DNA of 64,000 nucleotides from Bacillus sp. FJAT-27916 (GTDB taxonomy: Bacteria > Bacillota > Bacilli > Bacillales > Pradoshiaceae). The notes below the pieces were generated by a model that was given only the letters and a program-made list of their open reading frames with translations, was not told the origin of the DNA and searched no databases. Numbering within the stretch: the first letter of the stretch is position 1; the number at the start of each line of letters is the position of its first letter. The stretch spans positions 62,001 to 126,000 of the forward strand of contig NZ_LFZV01000001.1 in NCBI RefSeq assembly GCF_001183965.1. Direction: 5' to 3'. Made by a program: the position numbers and the translations under genes. Positions 43,059-54,543 of this stretch are shown piece after piece.

Positions 43059-44246
43059 ATGAGAAAAACGGTTATTTTAGACGGCGCAAGAACACCTTTT
43101 GGCAAATTCGGAGGGTCACTAAGCAGTTTGACGGCCTCGCAGCTAGGCGGTATGGCCATTAAGGAAGCAATCGGACGATCTGGCATCAAGGCAGAGGAAA
43201 TTGATGAAGTAATCATGGGGTGTGTCCTTCAAGGGGGCCAAGGACAAATAGTTTCTCGCCAGGCAGCACGTGAAGCTGGTCTGCCATGGGAAGTGAAAAC
43301 GGAAACGATTAATAAGGTATGTGCATCAGGACTAAGAAGTGTAACGCTGGCTGACCAGATTATTCGCCTTGGTGATGAGGAAGTCATCGTTGCCGGCGGA
43401 ATGGAGTCAATGAGCAATGCGCCATACATTCTCCCGAAGGAACGCTGGGGAGCGAGGATGGGAGATGGACGTGTGGTAGATATGATGGTTCATGATGGTC
43501 TGACCTGCAGCTTCACGGGTGTGCATATGGGGACATACGGCAATAGCACAGCAACAGATTTAGAGCTTACGAGAGAAGAGCAGGATAAATGGGCTTACCA
43601 AAGTCATCAGCGTGCCATTGCTGCGATGGAGGCTGGACGCTTGGAAGAGGAGATTGTGCCTGTAACGGTTAAAGAACGCAAGGGGGAACGGGTCATTTCT
43701 GTTGACGAGGCACCAAGGAAGGATACAACTCCGGAAAGATTGGCCAGCCTGAAGCCTGCCTTTGGTGCAGACGGGACCATCACTGCCGGTAACGCACCTG
43801 GCATTAATGACGGGGCAGGGGCACTCGTCCTAATGAGTGAAGAACGTGCCCGTGAGGAAGGACGCCAGATTGGGGCTGTCATTCTCGGCCATGCGGAGGT
43901 AGCCGTTGAGGCAAAGGATTTCCCGAAAACACCAGGACTTGTTATTAATGCCCTGTTGGAGAAAACGGGCAGGTCATTGGATGAGGTTAATTTATTCGAA
44001 GTGAATGAGGCGTTTGCGGCGGTTGCCCTTGCAAGCGGCAAGATTGCTGGTTTAGACGCAGAGAAGGTCAATGTCAATGGAGGAGCCGTTGCGCTAGGTC
44101 ACCCAATTGGGGCAAGCGGTACAAGAATTATCCTTACGCTGATGTATGAATTGAAGCGACGCGGAGGCGGAATCGGCATTGCCTCCATCTGCAGCGGCGG
44201 CGGCCAAGGGGATGCAATCATGATTGAAGTACCAAAAGGGGAATAA
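43059..44246 (+). CDS. mmgA: Acetyl-CoA C-acetyltransferase (thiolase)
   Basis: About 395 aa. The nucleophilic Cys88 lies in KVCASGLRS, the base motif is GHPIGASG, and the second Cys is in CSGGGQG; NEAFA is present. It cleaves acetoacetyl-CoA (and longer 3-ketoacyl-CoA) to acetyl-CoA. An upstream in-frame ATG at 43023 would put the start in the operator region; GGAGGGG at 43047-43053 selects the ATG at 43059. It is first in a run of six co-directional genes. The symbol follows the B. subtilis mother-cell operon mmgABC, but this operon's control appears to differ. Confidence 0.93.
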   Translation: MRKTVILDGARTPFGKFGGSLSSLTASQLGGMAIKEAIGRSGIKAEEIDEVIMGCVLQGGQGQIVSRQAAREAGLPWEVKTETINKVCASGLRSVTLADQIIRLGDEEVIVAGGMESMSNAPYILPKERWGARMGDGRVVDMMVHDGLTCSFTGVHMGTYGNSTATDLELTREEQDKWAYQSHQRAIAAMEAGRLEEEIVPVTVKERKGERVISVDEAPRKDTTPERLASLKPAFGADGTITAGNAPGINDGAGALVLMSEERAREEGRQIGAVILGHAEVAVEAKDFPKTPGLVINALLEKTGRSLDEVNLFEVNEAFAAVALASGKIAGLDAEKVNVNGGAVALGHPIGASGTRIILTLMYELKRRGGGIGIASICSGGGQGDAIMIEVPKGE

Positions 44247-44261
44247 GGGGGAGCTTTCAGA

Positions 44262-45113
44262 ATGGAGATCAAACAAGTCATGGTCATAGGGGCCGGCCAA
44301 ATGGGCTCTGGAATCGCACAGGTATGTGCGGCGGCTGGATATGATGTATTTCTGCATGATTTGAAGGAGGAATTCGTGAACAGAGGCCGCTCAGGCATTG
44401 AGAAAAATGTGCAGCGCCTTGTTGATAAGGGACGTCTCTCAGATGAAGAGAAGGCTGCAATCCTTGAGCGAATTAAGCCTTCCACTGATTTGCAAAATGC
44501 CAAGGAAGTGAATGTCGTTATTGAAGCTGCTGTGGAAAATATGGAGATCAAGAAGCAATTATTTGCTGAGCTCGATCAACTAGCACCGCCTGAGGCCATT
44601 TTGGCGACGAATACCTCTTCCTTGCCAATCACAGAGATTGCAGCGGCAACAAACAGACCGGAGCAGGTCATCGGGATGCATTTCATGAACCCGGTTCCGG
44701 TCATGAAGCTCGTTGAAATCATCCGCGGTCTAGCGACGAAGGATGAGGTATATACCGCCATTGAAACAATGGCAAAGGACCTTGGAAAGGTACCTGTTGA
44801 GGTGAATGACTTTCCAGGATTCATCTCTAACCGTGTGCTCATGCCAATGATTAATGAGGCGATCTTCACACTTTATGAAGGTGTTGCCTCCAAGGAAGCG
44901 ATTGATGAGGTCATGAAGCTTGGGATGAATCATCCGATGGGACCTCTTCAGCTCGCTGATTTCATCGGGCTTGATACATGTCTTTATATTATGGAGACAC
45001 TTCAGGAAGGGCTTGGTGAGGATAAATACCGTCCATGTCCGCTTCTGCGCAAATATGTGAAGGCCGGCTGGCTTGGGAAGAAGACAGGCCGAGGGTTTTA
45101 TGAATACAGCTAA
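44262..45113 (+). CDS. mmgB: 3-hydroxybutyryl-CoA dehydrogenase
   Basis: 283 aa. The NAD-binding loop is [11 protein letters not shown] at about residues 9-19, with the catalytic His in GMHFMNPVP and the C-terminal domain containing [12 protein letters not shown]. It oxidises (S)-3-hydroxybutyryl-CoA to acetoacetyl-CoA, the substrate of the thiolase encoded 15 bp upstream. Full length for the short monofunctional form. Confidence 0.95.
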   Translation: MEIKQVMVIGAGQMGSGIAQVCAAAGYDVFLHDLKEEFVNRGRSGIEKNVQRLVDKGRLSDEEKAAILERIKPSTDLQNAKEVNVVIEAAVENMEIKKQLFAELDQLAPPEAILATNTSSLPITEIAAATNRPEQVIGMHFMNPVPVMKLVEIIRGLATKDEVYTAIETMAKDLGKVPVEVNDFPGFISNRVLMPMINEAIFTLYEGVASKEAIDEVMKLGMNHPMGPLQLADFIGLDTCLYIMETLQEGLGEDKYRPCPLLRKYVKAGWLGKKTGRGFYEYS

Positions 45114-45144
45114 TAGGCATCACGCCTATGGGGAGGCAGCTTGA

Positions 45145-46281
45145 ATGGACTTAAGATTTACAGAAGAACAGCAGATGATGAGAAAGATGGTGCGGGAATT
45201 CGCAGAAGAAGTGATTGCACCATTTATACCGGAGATGGAAAAAGGGGCATTTCCAAGCGCTGTGCTTGAGAAAATGGGCGGGCTTGGTCTAATGGGAATT
45301 CCCATTCCAGCAGAATACGGCGGTGCCGGTATGGACTTCACATCCTATATTATCGCCATCCATGAGATCTCAAAGGTAAGTCCGACAGTCGGCGTTATTC
45401 TGAGTGTTCATACCTCTGTCGGTACGAATCCCATCCTCTTTTATGGGACAGAGGAGCAGAAGAAGGCCTATATTCCGAAGCTTGCCAGCGGTGAATATCT
45501 GGGAGCCTTCTGCCTGACGGAGCCGAGCGCAGGCTCAGATGCCGGGTCGCTTAAATCGAAGGCCGTTAAGCAAGGCGATGAGTATATTCTCAATGGCTCC
45601 AAGATCTTCATCACGAATGGAGGAGAGGCAGATACGTATATTGTCTTCGCTCAAACGGCACCAGAGCAGGGAAGCAAAGGAATCTCTGCCTTTATCGTGG
45701 AAAAGGGGACACCTGGCCTTATCATCGGCAAGGATGAGCAGAAAATGGGCCTTCATGGCTCGCGTACGGTGCAAATCACCTTTGAGGATATGAAGGTTCC
45801 TGCGAAGAATCTGCTCGGGGTTGAGGGTCAGGGACTAGCCATCGCACTCAGTAACTTGAACACGGGCCGAATCGGCATTGCTGCTCAAGCGCTTGGAATC
45901 GCTGAAGGTGCTTTCGTAGAAGCTGTACGTTATGCGATGGGGAGGCAGCAGTTCGGCAAACCAATCAGTGCTCAGCAAGGAATCGGCTTTAAGCTTGCTG
46001 ATATGGCGACAGCGATTGAAGCTTCTAAGCTGCTCGTCTATCAGGCAGCCTCCTTAAAAGGTGATGGATTATCCTGCACGAAGGAATCGTCGATGGCGAA
46101 ATTGATGGCATCAAGGACTGCCATGGATGTCACGACAGAGGCCATCCAAGTATTTGGCGGATACGGCTATACAGAGGAGTATCCAGTCGAGCGCTATTTC
46201 CGCGATGCAAAGGTAACGGAGATTTATGAAGGAACAAGTGAAATACAGCGAATAGTCATCAGTAAGCAATTAGTAAATTGA
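45145..46281 (+). CDS. Acyl-CoA dehydrogenase (first of two adjacent paralogues)
   Basis: 378 aa FAD enzyme. FAD/substrate motifs include [14 protein letters not shown] and ITNGGEAD, and the catalytic base is Glu362 in YEGTSEIQR, the position used by short-chain and medium-chain dehydrogenases. It would oxidise butyryl- or branched short-chain acyl-CoA to the 2-enoyl-CoA, passing electrons to ETF. GGGGAGG precedes the ATG. Related to B. subtilis MmgC/AcdA. The exact chain length cannot be read from the sequence. Confidence 0.92.
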   Translation: MDLRFTEEQQMMRKMVREFAEEVIAPFIPEMEKGAFPSAVLEKMGGLGLMGIPIPAEYGGAGMDFTSYIIAIHEISKVSPTVGVILSVHTSVGTNPILFYGTEEQKKAYIPKLASGEYLGAFCLTEPSAGSDAGSLKSKAVKQGDEYILNGSKIFITNGGEADTYIVFAQTAPEQGSKGISAFIVEKGTPGLIIGKDEQKMGLHGSRTVQITFEDMKVPAKNLLGVEGQGLAIALSNLNTGRIGIAAQALGIAEGAFVEAVRYAMGRQQFGKPISAQQGIGFKLADMATAIEASKLLVYQAASLKGDGLSCTKESSMAKLMASRTAMDVTTEAIQVFGGYGYTEEYPVERYFRDAKVTEIYEGTSEIQRIVISKQLVN

Positions 46282-46300
46282 TAGATTTGGGGGATGGAAG

Positions 46301-47440
46301 ATGAATTTTCAATTGTCAGAAGAGCATGAGATGATCCGCAAGATGGTACGCGATTTCGCCAAGAATGAAGTGGCTCCGACCGCTGCAGAACGCGATGAGG
46401 AAGAACGCTTTGATAAAGAGCTGTTTGATAAGATGGCTGAGCTTGGCCTGACAGGGATTCCATGGCCGGAGGAGTACGGCGGAATCGGCAGCGACTATGT
46501 CGCTTATTGCATTGCTGTTGAGGAGCTTTCCCGTGTGTGTGCATCAACAGGGGTAACCTTATCCGCTCATACATCACTGGCAAGCTGGCCAATCTATAAA
46601 TTTGGTACGGAGGAGCAAAAACAGCGTTACCTTCGACCTTTGGCAACAGGCGAGAAGATTGGCGCATACGGCTTGACCGAGCCAGGCTCCGGCTCTGACT
46701 CTGGTGCGATGAGAACAACGGCACGCCGTGATGGGGATGATTACATCCTGAACGGGTCGAAGATCTTTATCACAAATGGCGGGATTGCAGATACATACGT
46801 TGTCTTCGCCCTCACGGACCCGGAGAAAAAACAAAGGGGCACGACTGCCTTTATCGTTGAGAAGGATTTCAAAGGCTTCAGCGTCGGCAAGAAGGAAAAG
46901 AAACTTGGTATTCGTTCCTCTCCGACAACGGAAATAATCTTTGAAGAATGCCGCGTACCAATGGAAAATCGTCTTGGTGAAGAGGGAGAAGGCTTCAAGA
47001 TTGCGATGATGACGCTTGATGGCGGACGTAATGGTATTGCTGCACAGGCAGTCGGAATCGCACAAGGTGCTCTTGATGCGGCAACAGACTATGCGAAGGA
47101 ACGTGTTCAGTTTGGCAAGCCAATCAGTGCCCAGCAAGGGGTTGGCTTCAAACTGGCTGACATGGCGACAAGCGTGGAGGCTGCACGTCTTTTGACTTAT
47201 CAGGCAGCATGGCTTGAGTCTAAAGGTCTTCCGTATGGGAAAGAATCGGCGATGTCGAAATTATTCGCAGGAGATGCTGCCATGCGCGTGACAACTGATG
47301 CTGTGCAAATTTTCGGCGGTTATGGTTATACGAAGGATTACCCGGTTGAACGGTTCATGCGTGATGCGAAAATCACCCAAATCTATGAGGGAACACAGGA
47401 AATACAGCGTCTTGTCATTTCCCGTATGTTGACGAAGTAA
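46301..47440 (+). CDS. Acyl-CoA dehydrogenase (second paralogue)
   Basis: 379 aa, clearly paralogous to the gene 20 bp upstream. It has [45 protein letters not shown] and the catalytic Glu363 in YEGTQEIQR. The two differ strongly in the N-terminal third and at many surface positions, so this is an old duplication, not a recent one. Together they probably cover straight and branched short acyl-CoAs, in line with icmF downstream. Confidence 0.92.
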   Translation: MNFQLSEEHEMIRKMVRDFAKNEVAPTAAERDEEERFDKELFDKMAELGLTGIPWPEEYGGIGSDYVAYCIAVEELSRVCASTGVTLSAHTSLASWPIYKFGTEEQKQRYLRPLATGEKIGAYGLTEPGSGSDSGAMRTTARRDGDDYILNGSKIFITNGGIADTYVVFALTDPEKKQRGTTAFIVEKDFKGFSVGKKEKKLGIRSSPTTEIIFEECRVPMENRLGEEGEGFKIAMMTLDGGRNGIAAQAVGIAQGALDAATDYAKERVQFGKPISAQQGVGFKLADMATSVEAARLLTYQAAWLESKGLPYGKESAMSKLFAGDAAMRVTTDAVQIFGGYGYTKDYPVERFMRDAKITQIYEGTQEIQRLVISRMLTK

Positions 47441-47456
47441 GATGAGGTCATGACAA

Positions 47457-47490
47457 TTCCTCCCGGGAAAAAACCGGGAGGAAACCCTTT
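47457..47490 (+). terminator. Weak hairpin between the acyl-CoA dehydrogenase and TetR genes
   Basis: TTCCTCCCGG pairs with CCGGGAGGAA around a short A-rich loop. The downstream T tract is poor (ACCCTTTTA), so it may reduce rather than stop transcription into the regulator and icmF. Confidence 0.55.
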
Positions 47491-47511
47491 TAAAAAAGGC
47501 GGTGGGGGATC

Positions 47512-48150
47512 TTGAAGAAAATAGAGGTGCAAGCATCTGTCAAGGACGAGAAGCTTGTAAAGAAACGGCGCGACGAGATGATCAAGGGAGCGGTCGCCTT
47601 ATTTATTGAGAAAGGGTACCACCGGACCACAACAAGGGAGATTGCAAGAGCAGCAGGGTTCAGCATCGGCACATTATACGAATATATCCGGTCCAAGGAC
47701 GATATCCTCTATCTCGTTTGCGACAATATTTATGAGGAAGTGAAGGAGCGGCTGCAAAAGGCGCTCGAATTAAGCGAGGGGACGCTAGAAGGCCTGCGCC
47801 TTGGCATTTCCTATTACTTTCGCATCTGTGATGAAATGCAGGATGAAGTATTAGTCATGTATCAGGAGGCTAAGTCTTTAAACAAGACGGCCTTGCCTTA
47901 TGTGCTCAATAAGGAAATCGAAATGGCACGCATGTTTGAGAAATTGATTGTCGCCTGCCTGGAGAATGAGGAAATTGAGCTCCGAGCAGATCAGACATAT
48001 TTACTTGCCCATAACATCATTGTCCATGGACAGATGTGGGCGTTCAGACGCTGGGCAATCGGGAAGAATTTTACGATTGAGGATTATATCGACTCACAAA
48101 CGGATTTGCTGTTAAAGGGGATTACGGAGGGAGCCAACATAGTTCGATAG
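47512..48150 (+). CDS. TetR-family transcriptional regulator
   Basis: 212 aa. The N-terminal helix-turn-helix includes TTTREIARAAGFSIGTLYEYI followed by SKDDIL. The C-terminal helical domain would bind an acyl-CoA or similar effector. Start TTG follows GGTGGGGG by 3 bases; an in-frame GTG at 47527 is an alternative. It sits inside the acyl-CoA operon and is the obvious candidate to bind the palindromes at 40626-40639 and 43006-43019. It resembles FadR-type regulators in context, but orthology to B. subtilis FadR was not established. Confidence 0.88.
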   Translation: MKKIEVQASVKDEKLVKKRRDEMIKGAVALFIEKGYHRTTTREIARAAGFSIGTLYEYIRSKDDILYLVCDNIYEEVKERLQKALELSEGTLEGLRLGISYYFRICDEMQDEVLVMYQEAKSLNKTALPYVLNKEIEMARMFEKLIVACLENEEIELRADQTYLLAHNIIVHGQMWAFRRWAIGKNFTIEDYIDSQTDLLLKGITEGANIVR

Positions 48151-48162
48151 AGGGGGAACGTT

Positions 48163-51100
48163 ATGAGCAACGAGTATAAACCGAAGAATCATATTCGCTT
48201 TGTTACGGCATCTAGTCTGTTTGACGGACATGATGTCAGCGTGAATATTATGAGGAGAATTCTTCAGGCAAAGGGAGCAGAGGTCATTCACCTTGGGCAT
48301 AACCGCTCAGTAGAGGAGGTTGTGAGCGCGGCCATCGAAGAGGATGTACAAGGAATTGCTGTATCCTCCTACCAAGGCGGTCATATGGAGTACTTTAAAT
48401 ATATGTATGATTTATTGAAGGAAAGAGGAGCACCGCATATCCGCATTTATGGCGGCGGGGGAGGAGTCATTATCCCACGTGAGATTAAGGAGCTTCATGA
48501 ATATGGGATTGCCCGTCTTTTCTCGCCGGATGATGGACGAGAGCTAGGCCTAGAGGGCATGATGGAAGTTCTAATCAAGGAATGCGATTACCCGCTTCCG
48601 CCATTAGAGACAATTTCAGCGGAGACGCTCAGCCCTGAGAAGCCTCTAGCAGTAGCACGCGCGATTACGATGGCAGAGAATAAACTGTGGAGGTCAGAAG
48701 AGGCTGCAGCAGTAGAACCTGTCATAGAGAAGCTTGCCAAGGAGGCCAGCACGATTCCGGTTATCGGAATAACAGGTACAGGCGGAGCAGGGAAAAGCTC
48801 ACTCACAGATGAATTAATTCGCCGCTTTATCCGGGAGCTTCCGAATCACCGCTTGGCCATTTTATCAATTGATCCGACGAAGCAAAAAACAGGCGGGGCC
48901 CTGCTCGGGGACAGAATTCGCATGAATGCGATTTTTCACCCGAATGTGTATATGAGAAGTCTGGCGACAAGGGATTCCCGCTCAGAGCTCTCTACTTCTA
49001 TTAAGGATGCGATTGCCGTCGTGAAGGCAGCCGGCTATGATGCCGTCATTGTTGAAACGAGCGGAATCGGCCAAGGAGATGCAGCCATCACAGAGGTCTG
49101 TGATATCTCGATGTATGTAATGACAAGCGAATTTGGGGCACCGACACAGCTTGAGAAGATTGACATGATTGACTATGCTGATTTCATTGTTATCAATAAA
49201 TTTGAACGAAAAGGGTCACAGGATGCTCTGCGTCAGGTGCAAAAGCAATACCAGCGCAGCCGCAATCTCTTTGACCGCGACCTGGCAGAGCTGCCGGTGT
49301 ATGGAACGATTGCGAGCCAGTTCAATGACGAAGGCACAAATGCTTTATTCGCAGCCTTGGTTGAGGCAATGGCAAAGCATACGGGTACAGATTACCGGAC
49401 ACGTTATAGCAAGGATGCGAAGACAGAAAAGCAGCATACAATCATTCCGCCAGACCGCCAATACTATTTGCGTGAGCTCGCCGATGCCGTTCGTTCGTAT
49501 CATGCGCGCACCACTAAGCAGGAGAAGGCTGCCCGCAAGCTCTTCCAGATTGAAGGGACAATCGAGGCTTTGGAGGAGAACGGAGAACCAGCCGAAACAC
49601 TGCAAAAGCTAAAGGAGAAGACCAAGCAGGAGCTTGAACCGGAAACAGTCGAGATCATTGAAGGCTGGGAAGCTCAAAGAGAGGCATACAGCCAGGATGA
49701 GCTTGTAACACAGGTACGCGGCCGGGAAATCCGTACAGAGCTGAAGACCATCTCTTTAAGTGGCCTGACCATCCCGAAGGTTGCCCTGCCGAAATTCAAG
49801 GATTATGGCGAGATTGTGCGCTGGGTAAGAAGGGAAAACGTACCGGGCAAGTTCCCATTCACGGCAGGCGTATTCCCGTTCAAACGGAAGGAAGAGGACC
49901 CGAAACGTCAATTTGCAGGAGAAGGCTCTCCAGAGAGAACGAATCGCCGCTTCCATTATCTTTCGAAGGATGATGAGGCGAAGCGTCTGAGCACAGCCTT
50001 TGATTCGGTTACATTATACGGTGAAGATCCACATATCCGGCCGGATATTTATGGAAAGGTTGGGGAGAGCGGCGTCAGCGTTTGTACGCTCGATGATATG
50101 AAAAAGCTTTATGCAGGCTTTGATTTATGCGCGCCAAGTACATCCGTATCCATGACCATCAATGGTCCGGCGCCGATTATCCTCGCGATGTTCATGAATA
50201 CAGCCATTGACCAGCAATTAGAGAAGAAGGAGCAGGAGCTCGGCCGTGCGCTCACTGAGGAAGAGGCAGCAAGCGTAAGAAGTAACACCCTCCAGGTTGT
50301 GCGCGGTACCGTTCAAGCAGATATTTTGAAGGAAGATCAAGGTCAGAACACCTGCATCTTCTCAACGGAATTCGCCCTGAAAATGATGGGGGATATTCAG
50401 GAATACTTTGTGCAGAATCAAGTTAGGAACTATTATTCTGTCTCTATTTCTGGGTATCATATCGCAGAAGCAGGCGCCAATCCGATATCCCAGCTTGCCT
50501 TCACGCTCTCCAATGGTTTTACCTATGTCGAGTATTACTTGAGCCGAGGAATGAAGATTGATGAGTTTGCTCCGAATCTATCATTCTTCTTCTCGAATGG
50601 CCTGGACCCGGAATACACCGTTTTAGGACGGGTGGCGCGCCGAATTTGGGCGATTGTCATGAAGGAGAAATATGGGGCAAATGAGCGGAGCCAGAAGTTG
50701 AAATATCATATTCAAACCTCTGGACGCTCCTTGCATGCGCAGGAGATTGACTTTAATGACATCCGGACAACGCTCCAGGCCCTTATCGCTCTTCAGGATA
50801 ATTGCAACTCCTTGCACACGAATGCTTATGATGAAGCGATTACGACCCCGACGGAGGAATCTGTGCGCAGGGCAATGGCCATTCAAATGATCATCACGAA
50901 GGAATTCGGGTTGATGAAGAATGAGAATTCCCTTCAAGGCGCCTATATTATTGATGAGCTCACTGATCTTGTAGAAGAAGCCGTTTTGCAGGAATTTGAA
51001 CGGATCAATGACCGCGGCGGTGTTCTCGGTGCAATGGAAATGCAGTACCAGCGCGGCAAGATCCAGGATGAATCCATGTACTATGAGACGAAGAAGCATA

Positions 51101-51408
51101 ATGGCGAGCTCCCAATCATCGGCGTGAATACGTACCTGAACCCGAATCCTCCAAGCGAGGAAGAGGTCAATAGTATGCAGCTGGCCCGTGCGACAAAGGA
51201 GGAAAAAGACCATCAAATCCGAAATCTTGAGGCCTTTCAGAAGAAGCACGAGAATGAATCGGGTGAAGCGCTTGAACGCTTAAAGGAAGCGGCAGTCAGC
51301 GGAGAGAATATTTTTGAACAACTTATGGAGACGGTTCAGGTAGCAAGTCTCGGACAGATAACACATGCTTTATACGAAGTTGGGGGACAATATCGCAGGA
51401 ACATGTAA
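48163..51408 (+). CDS. icmF: Fused isobutyryl-CoA mutase IcmF
   Basis: 1081 aa with three parts. The B12-binding domain (about 12-140) has [13 protein letters not shown] with the cobalt-ligand His. The G-protein chaperone (about 195-420) has Walker [10 protein letters not shown] near 203. The TIM-barrel mutase (about 520-1081) has [14 protein letters not shown]. Phe584 (RQFAGE) and Gln728 (GQNTC) stand where methylmalonyl-CoA mutase has Tyr and Arg, the mark of isobutyryl-CoA specificity. It interconverts isobutyryl-CoA and n-butyryl-CoA with adenosylcobalamin and repairs its own cofactor loading through GTP. It is 12 bp after the TetR gene. Confidence 0.96.
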   Translation: MSNEYKPKNHIRFVTASSLFDGHDVSVNIMRRILQAKGAEVIHLGHNRSVEEVVSAAIEEDVQGIAVSSYQGGHMEYFKYMYDLLKERGAPHIRIYGGGGGVIIPREIKELHEYGIARLFSPDDGRELGLEGMMEVLIKECDYPLPPLETISAETLSPEKPLAVARAITMAENKLWRSEEAAAVEPVIEKLAKEASTIPVIGITGTGGAGKSSLTDELIRRFIRELPNHRLAILSIDPTKQKTGGALLGDRIRMNAIFHPNVYMRSLATRDSRSELSTSIKDAIAVVKAAGYDAVIVETSGIGQGDAAITEVCDISMYVMTSEFGAPTQLEKIDMIDYADFIVINKFERKGSQDALRQVQKQYQRSRNLFDRDLAELPVYGTIASQFNDEGTNALFAALVEAMAKHTGTDYRTRYSKDAKTEKQHTIIPPDRQYYLRELADAVRSYHARTTKQEKAARKLFQIEGTIEALEENGEPAETLQKLKEKTKQELEPETVEIIEGWEAQREAYSQDELVTQVRGREIRTELKTISLSGLTIPKVALPKFKDYGEIVRWVRRENVPGKFPFTAGVFPFKRKEEDPKRQFAGEGSPERTNRRFHYLSKDDEAKRLSTAFDSVTLYGEDPHIRPDIYGKVGESGVSVCTLDDMKKLYAGFDLCAPSTSVSMTINGPAPIILAMFMNTAIDQQLEKKEQELGRALTEEEAASVRSNTLQVVRGTVQADILKEDQGQNTCIFSTEFALKMMGDIQEYFVQNQVRNYYSVSISGYHIAEAGANPISQLAFTLSNGFTYVEYYLSRGMKIDEFAPNLSFFFSNGLDPEYTVLGRVARRIWAIVMKEKYGANERSQKLKYHIQTSGRSLHAQEIDFNDIRTTLQALIALQDNCNSLHTNAYDEAITTPTEESVRRAMAIQMIITKEFGLMKNENSLQGAYIIDELTDLVEEAVLQEFERINDRGGVLGAMEMQYQRGKIQDESMYYETKKHNGELPIIGVNTYLNPNPPSEEEVNSMQLARATKEEKDHQIRNLEAFQKKHENESGEALERLKEAAVSGENIFEQLMETVQVASLGQITHALYEVGGQYRRNM

Positions 51409-51419
51409 TCCAAAGAGTT

Positions 51420-51450
51420 AGCGCGGAGGGTTTCTTCCGCGCTTTTCTTT
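51420..51450 (+). terminator. Terminator of the acyl-CoA operon
   Basis: AGCGCGGA (51420-51427) pairs with TCCGCGCT (51436-51443), followed by TTTCTTT. Confidence 0.85.
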
Positions 51451-51574
51451 ACATCTTGAAAATATTCAATTAATTATGACCCCCTCCTTTCCATTTGTGT
51501 GATAGGATAAAACTGTCATCTTCCTTATAAGTTACATAAAAGCGGGTCATAATGGAGAACAGGAGGGTTAAATG

Positions 51575-51745
51575 ATGGATATGCGGCGCAGAATAGGCAG
51601 CATGCTCATCCTTTTTGCATTCCTCTGGCTGTTCCGGATTCTTTATGACCATTCGCTTGGGGCGGTCGGCTGCTTGCTTATCTCCATCTTCCTCGCATTC
51701 AAGGCATATCAGCATTGGAAGCAAGGAATTAGAGACAAGAAGTAA
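51575..51745 (+). CDS. Small two-helix membrane protein, unknown
   Basis: 56 aa, between icmF and rpoE. It starts MDMRRRIGSM, then has a hydrophobic stretch (LILFAFLWLFRIL), a short loop, a second hydrophobic stretch (GCLLISIFLAF) and a basic tail ending IRDKK. AGGAGGG at 51561-51567 lies 7 bases before the ATG at 51575; an ATG at 51572 is also possible. The positive N-terminus and basic tail suggest a small hairpin in the membrane with both ends in the cytoplasm. No family was recognised. The strong ribosome site and clear amphipathic design support a real gene. Confidence 0.7.
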   Translation: MDMRRRIGSMLILFAFLWLFRILYDHSLGAVGCLLISIFLAFKAYQHWKQGIRDKK

Positions 51746-51838
51746 AATAAAGTGGCATTATGATAAGCCGTTTGGTTATAATGGGATATGCATAATTGGG
51801 TGTTTTGATGTTGATTTGATAGAAAGGATGTGCGAACA

Positions 51839-52387
51839 ATGACTTTAGCCAAGATGTCTATGGAAGATATTCGTGAAATGGCCCTCATTGAAATTGCAAA
51901 CTTATTACTTATAGAAAAGAAAGAAGCTATAGACTTTAAAGTGATGATGGATGAAATCCAGCAAATGCTTGGATTGTCTGATGAGGAAGTGGCAGATAAA
52001 ATTGGCCAGTTCTATACGGACCTGAACGTGGACGGCCGCTTCATCAGCATCGGCGATAACCGCTGGGGCTTAAAAGGCTGGTATCCAGTTGAGCAAGTAG
52101 AAGAAGAAACTGTTCCTGCCTCTAAAGTGAAGAAGAAAAAAGGCAAGAAGGTTGTCGAGGATGAAGATCTTGATGACTTCGATGTTATCGATGAAGATGA
52201 AGATTTAGACTTCGACGATATCGATGATTTTGATGATGAAGAGGAAGAAGACGAAGACTTAATCGACGACGATTTCGATGAAGATGATGACGACCTGATT
52301 GAAGATGACGAAGAAATCATTAAAGATAAATTCGTTATTGAAGAAGACGAAGAAGAGGACTTCGAAGAAGAGGAAGAAAATCGATAA
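51839..52387 (+). CDS. rpoE: RNA polymerase delta subunit
   Basis: About 182 aa. The folded N-terminal domain (MSMEDIREMALIEIANLLL, QFYTDLNVDGRFISIG, WGLKGWYP) is followed by a short lysine-rich patch (KVKKKKGKK) and a ~80-residue tail almost entirely Asp and Glu. Delta is found only in Firmicutes; it competes with nucleic acid on the polymerase, speeds recycling and sharpens response to the initiating NTP. A GTG at 51830 is in frame but GAAAGG is too close; the ATG at 51839 is used. pyrG follows with its own promoter. Confidence 0.96.
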   Translation: MTLAKMSMEDIREMALIEIANLLLIEKKEAIDFKVMMDEIQQMLGLSDEEVADKIGQFYTDLNVDGRFISIGDNRWGLKGWYPVEQVEEETVPASKVKKKKGKKVVEDEDLDDFDVIDEDEDLDFDDIDDFDDEEEEDEDLIDDDFDEDDDDLIEDDEEIIKDKFVIEEDEEEDFEEEEENR

Positions 52388-52396
52388 ACATCAACC

Positions 52397-52433
52397 TTGA
52401 CTTCAAGTGTCAATCTTTGTAGAATATTATCTG
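52397..52433 (+). promoter_or_regulatory. pyrG promoter
   Basis: TTGACT at 52397-52402, TAGAAT at 52420-52425, 17-bp spacer. The predicted start is at GGGCTCC (52433), the same initial sequence from which B. subtilis pyrG makes CTP-sensitive slippage transcripts. Confidence 0.8.
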
Positions 52434-52470
52434 GGCTCCTTTAAACATGAAGGAACTAATTATAGCGATT

Positions 52471-52510
52471 AACGCTCCCTTGTTCGCAAGGGGGCGTTTT
52501 TTATTTTTTA
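52471..52510 (+). promoter_or_regulatory. pyrG leader attenuator (CTP-responsive)
   Basis: AACGCTCCCTTG pairs with CAAGGGGGCGTT around TTCG, then a T tract, in the leader well before the pyrG ATG. In B. subtilis low CTP makes polymerase add extra G residues at the GGGC start. The poly-G then pairs with the C/T-rich left arm and prevents termination. The start, spacing and CUCCCUU arm seen here all fit that mechanism. Confidence 0.85.
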
Positions 52511-52587
52511 TGGATACGTCGGTTAATTTTAACGAAAAGTAAGATTGAAATAGATGATTATCCGTGCGCAATGTTTAGAAATGATAG

Positions 52588-54198
<1,611 letters not shown>

Positions 54199-54209
54199 GA
54201 AAAGAATGG

Positions 54210-54247
54210 CAGGAGAACACGATTTGAGTGTTCTCCTGTTTTTATTT
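54210..54247 (+). terminator. Terminator of pyrG
   Basis: CAGGAGAACAC (54210-54220) pairs perfectly with GTGTTCTCCTG (54228-54238), then TTTTTATTTT. Confidence 0.93.
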
Positions 54248-54285
54248 TCAGGCCTTTTGAATGAAAATTTACTGAATACGAGATT

Positions 54286-54434
54286 TAAGGACGAAAATCG
54301 GTTAACGGCGAACCGCAAATTTTATGGGCGAAGATAGGCGTGTATGGGCGAAATCAAAGGGCTATGGGCGGAAATAAATAGGTAAGGGCGAAACAATCCT
54401 CGTAAGGGCGAACCCGCAGAGATAAGGGCGAACC
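54286..54434 (+). repeat. GGGCGAA-type periodic ladder, locus D (8 cores, 20-bp step)
   Basis: Cores begin at 54286 (TAAGGACG), then 54303 (TAACGGCG), 54323, 54343 and 54363 (TATGGGCG), 54383, 54403 and 54423 (TAAGGGCG). The last seven are spaced exactly 20 bp. Most are followed by AA, with the other ~8-10 bp of each step unrelated. It fills the convergent gap between the pyrG terminator and the ywjG terminator and has the orientation of pyrG. Same motif class as loci A, B and C. Confidence 0.92.
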
Positions 54435-54477
54435 ACGTACAAAAGATCGCACAAATCCGCTCCTCGTTCCAATAAAT

Positions 54478-54532
54478 AAAAAAGGCACGGCCACGCGCCC
54501 ATCAAACAGGCAAACATGTCCGTGTCTTTTCA
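54478..54532 (-). terminator. Terminator of ywjG
   Basis: AAAGGCACGG pairs with CCGTGTCTTT with a large loop; on the minus strand it is followed by TTTTTTATTTATT. Confidence 0.7.
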
Positions 54533-54543
54533 TTCATAACACC

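Noticed and set aside
47457-47490. Strong terminator that would separate the TetR gene and icmF from the acyl-CoA operon
   Set aside because: The hairpin is good but the T tract is poor and no promoter was found after it, so it is listed only as a weak element.
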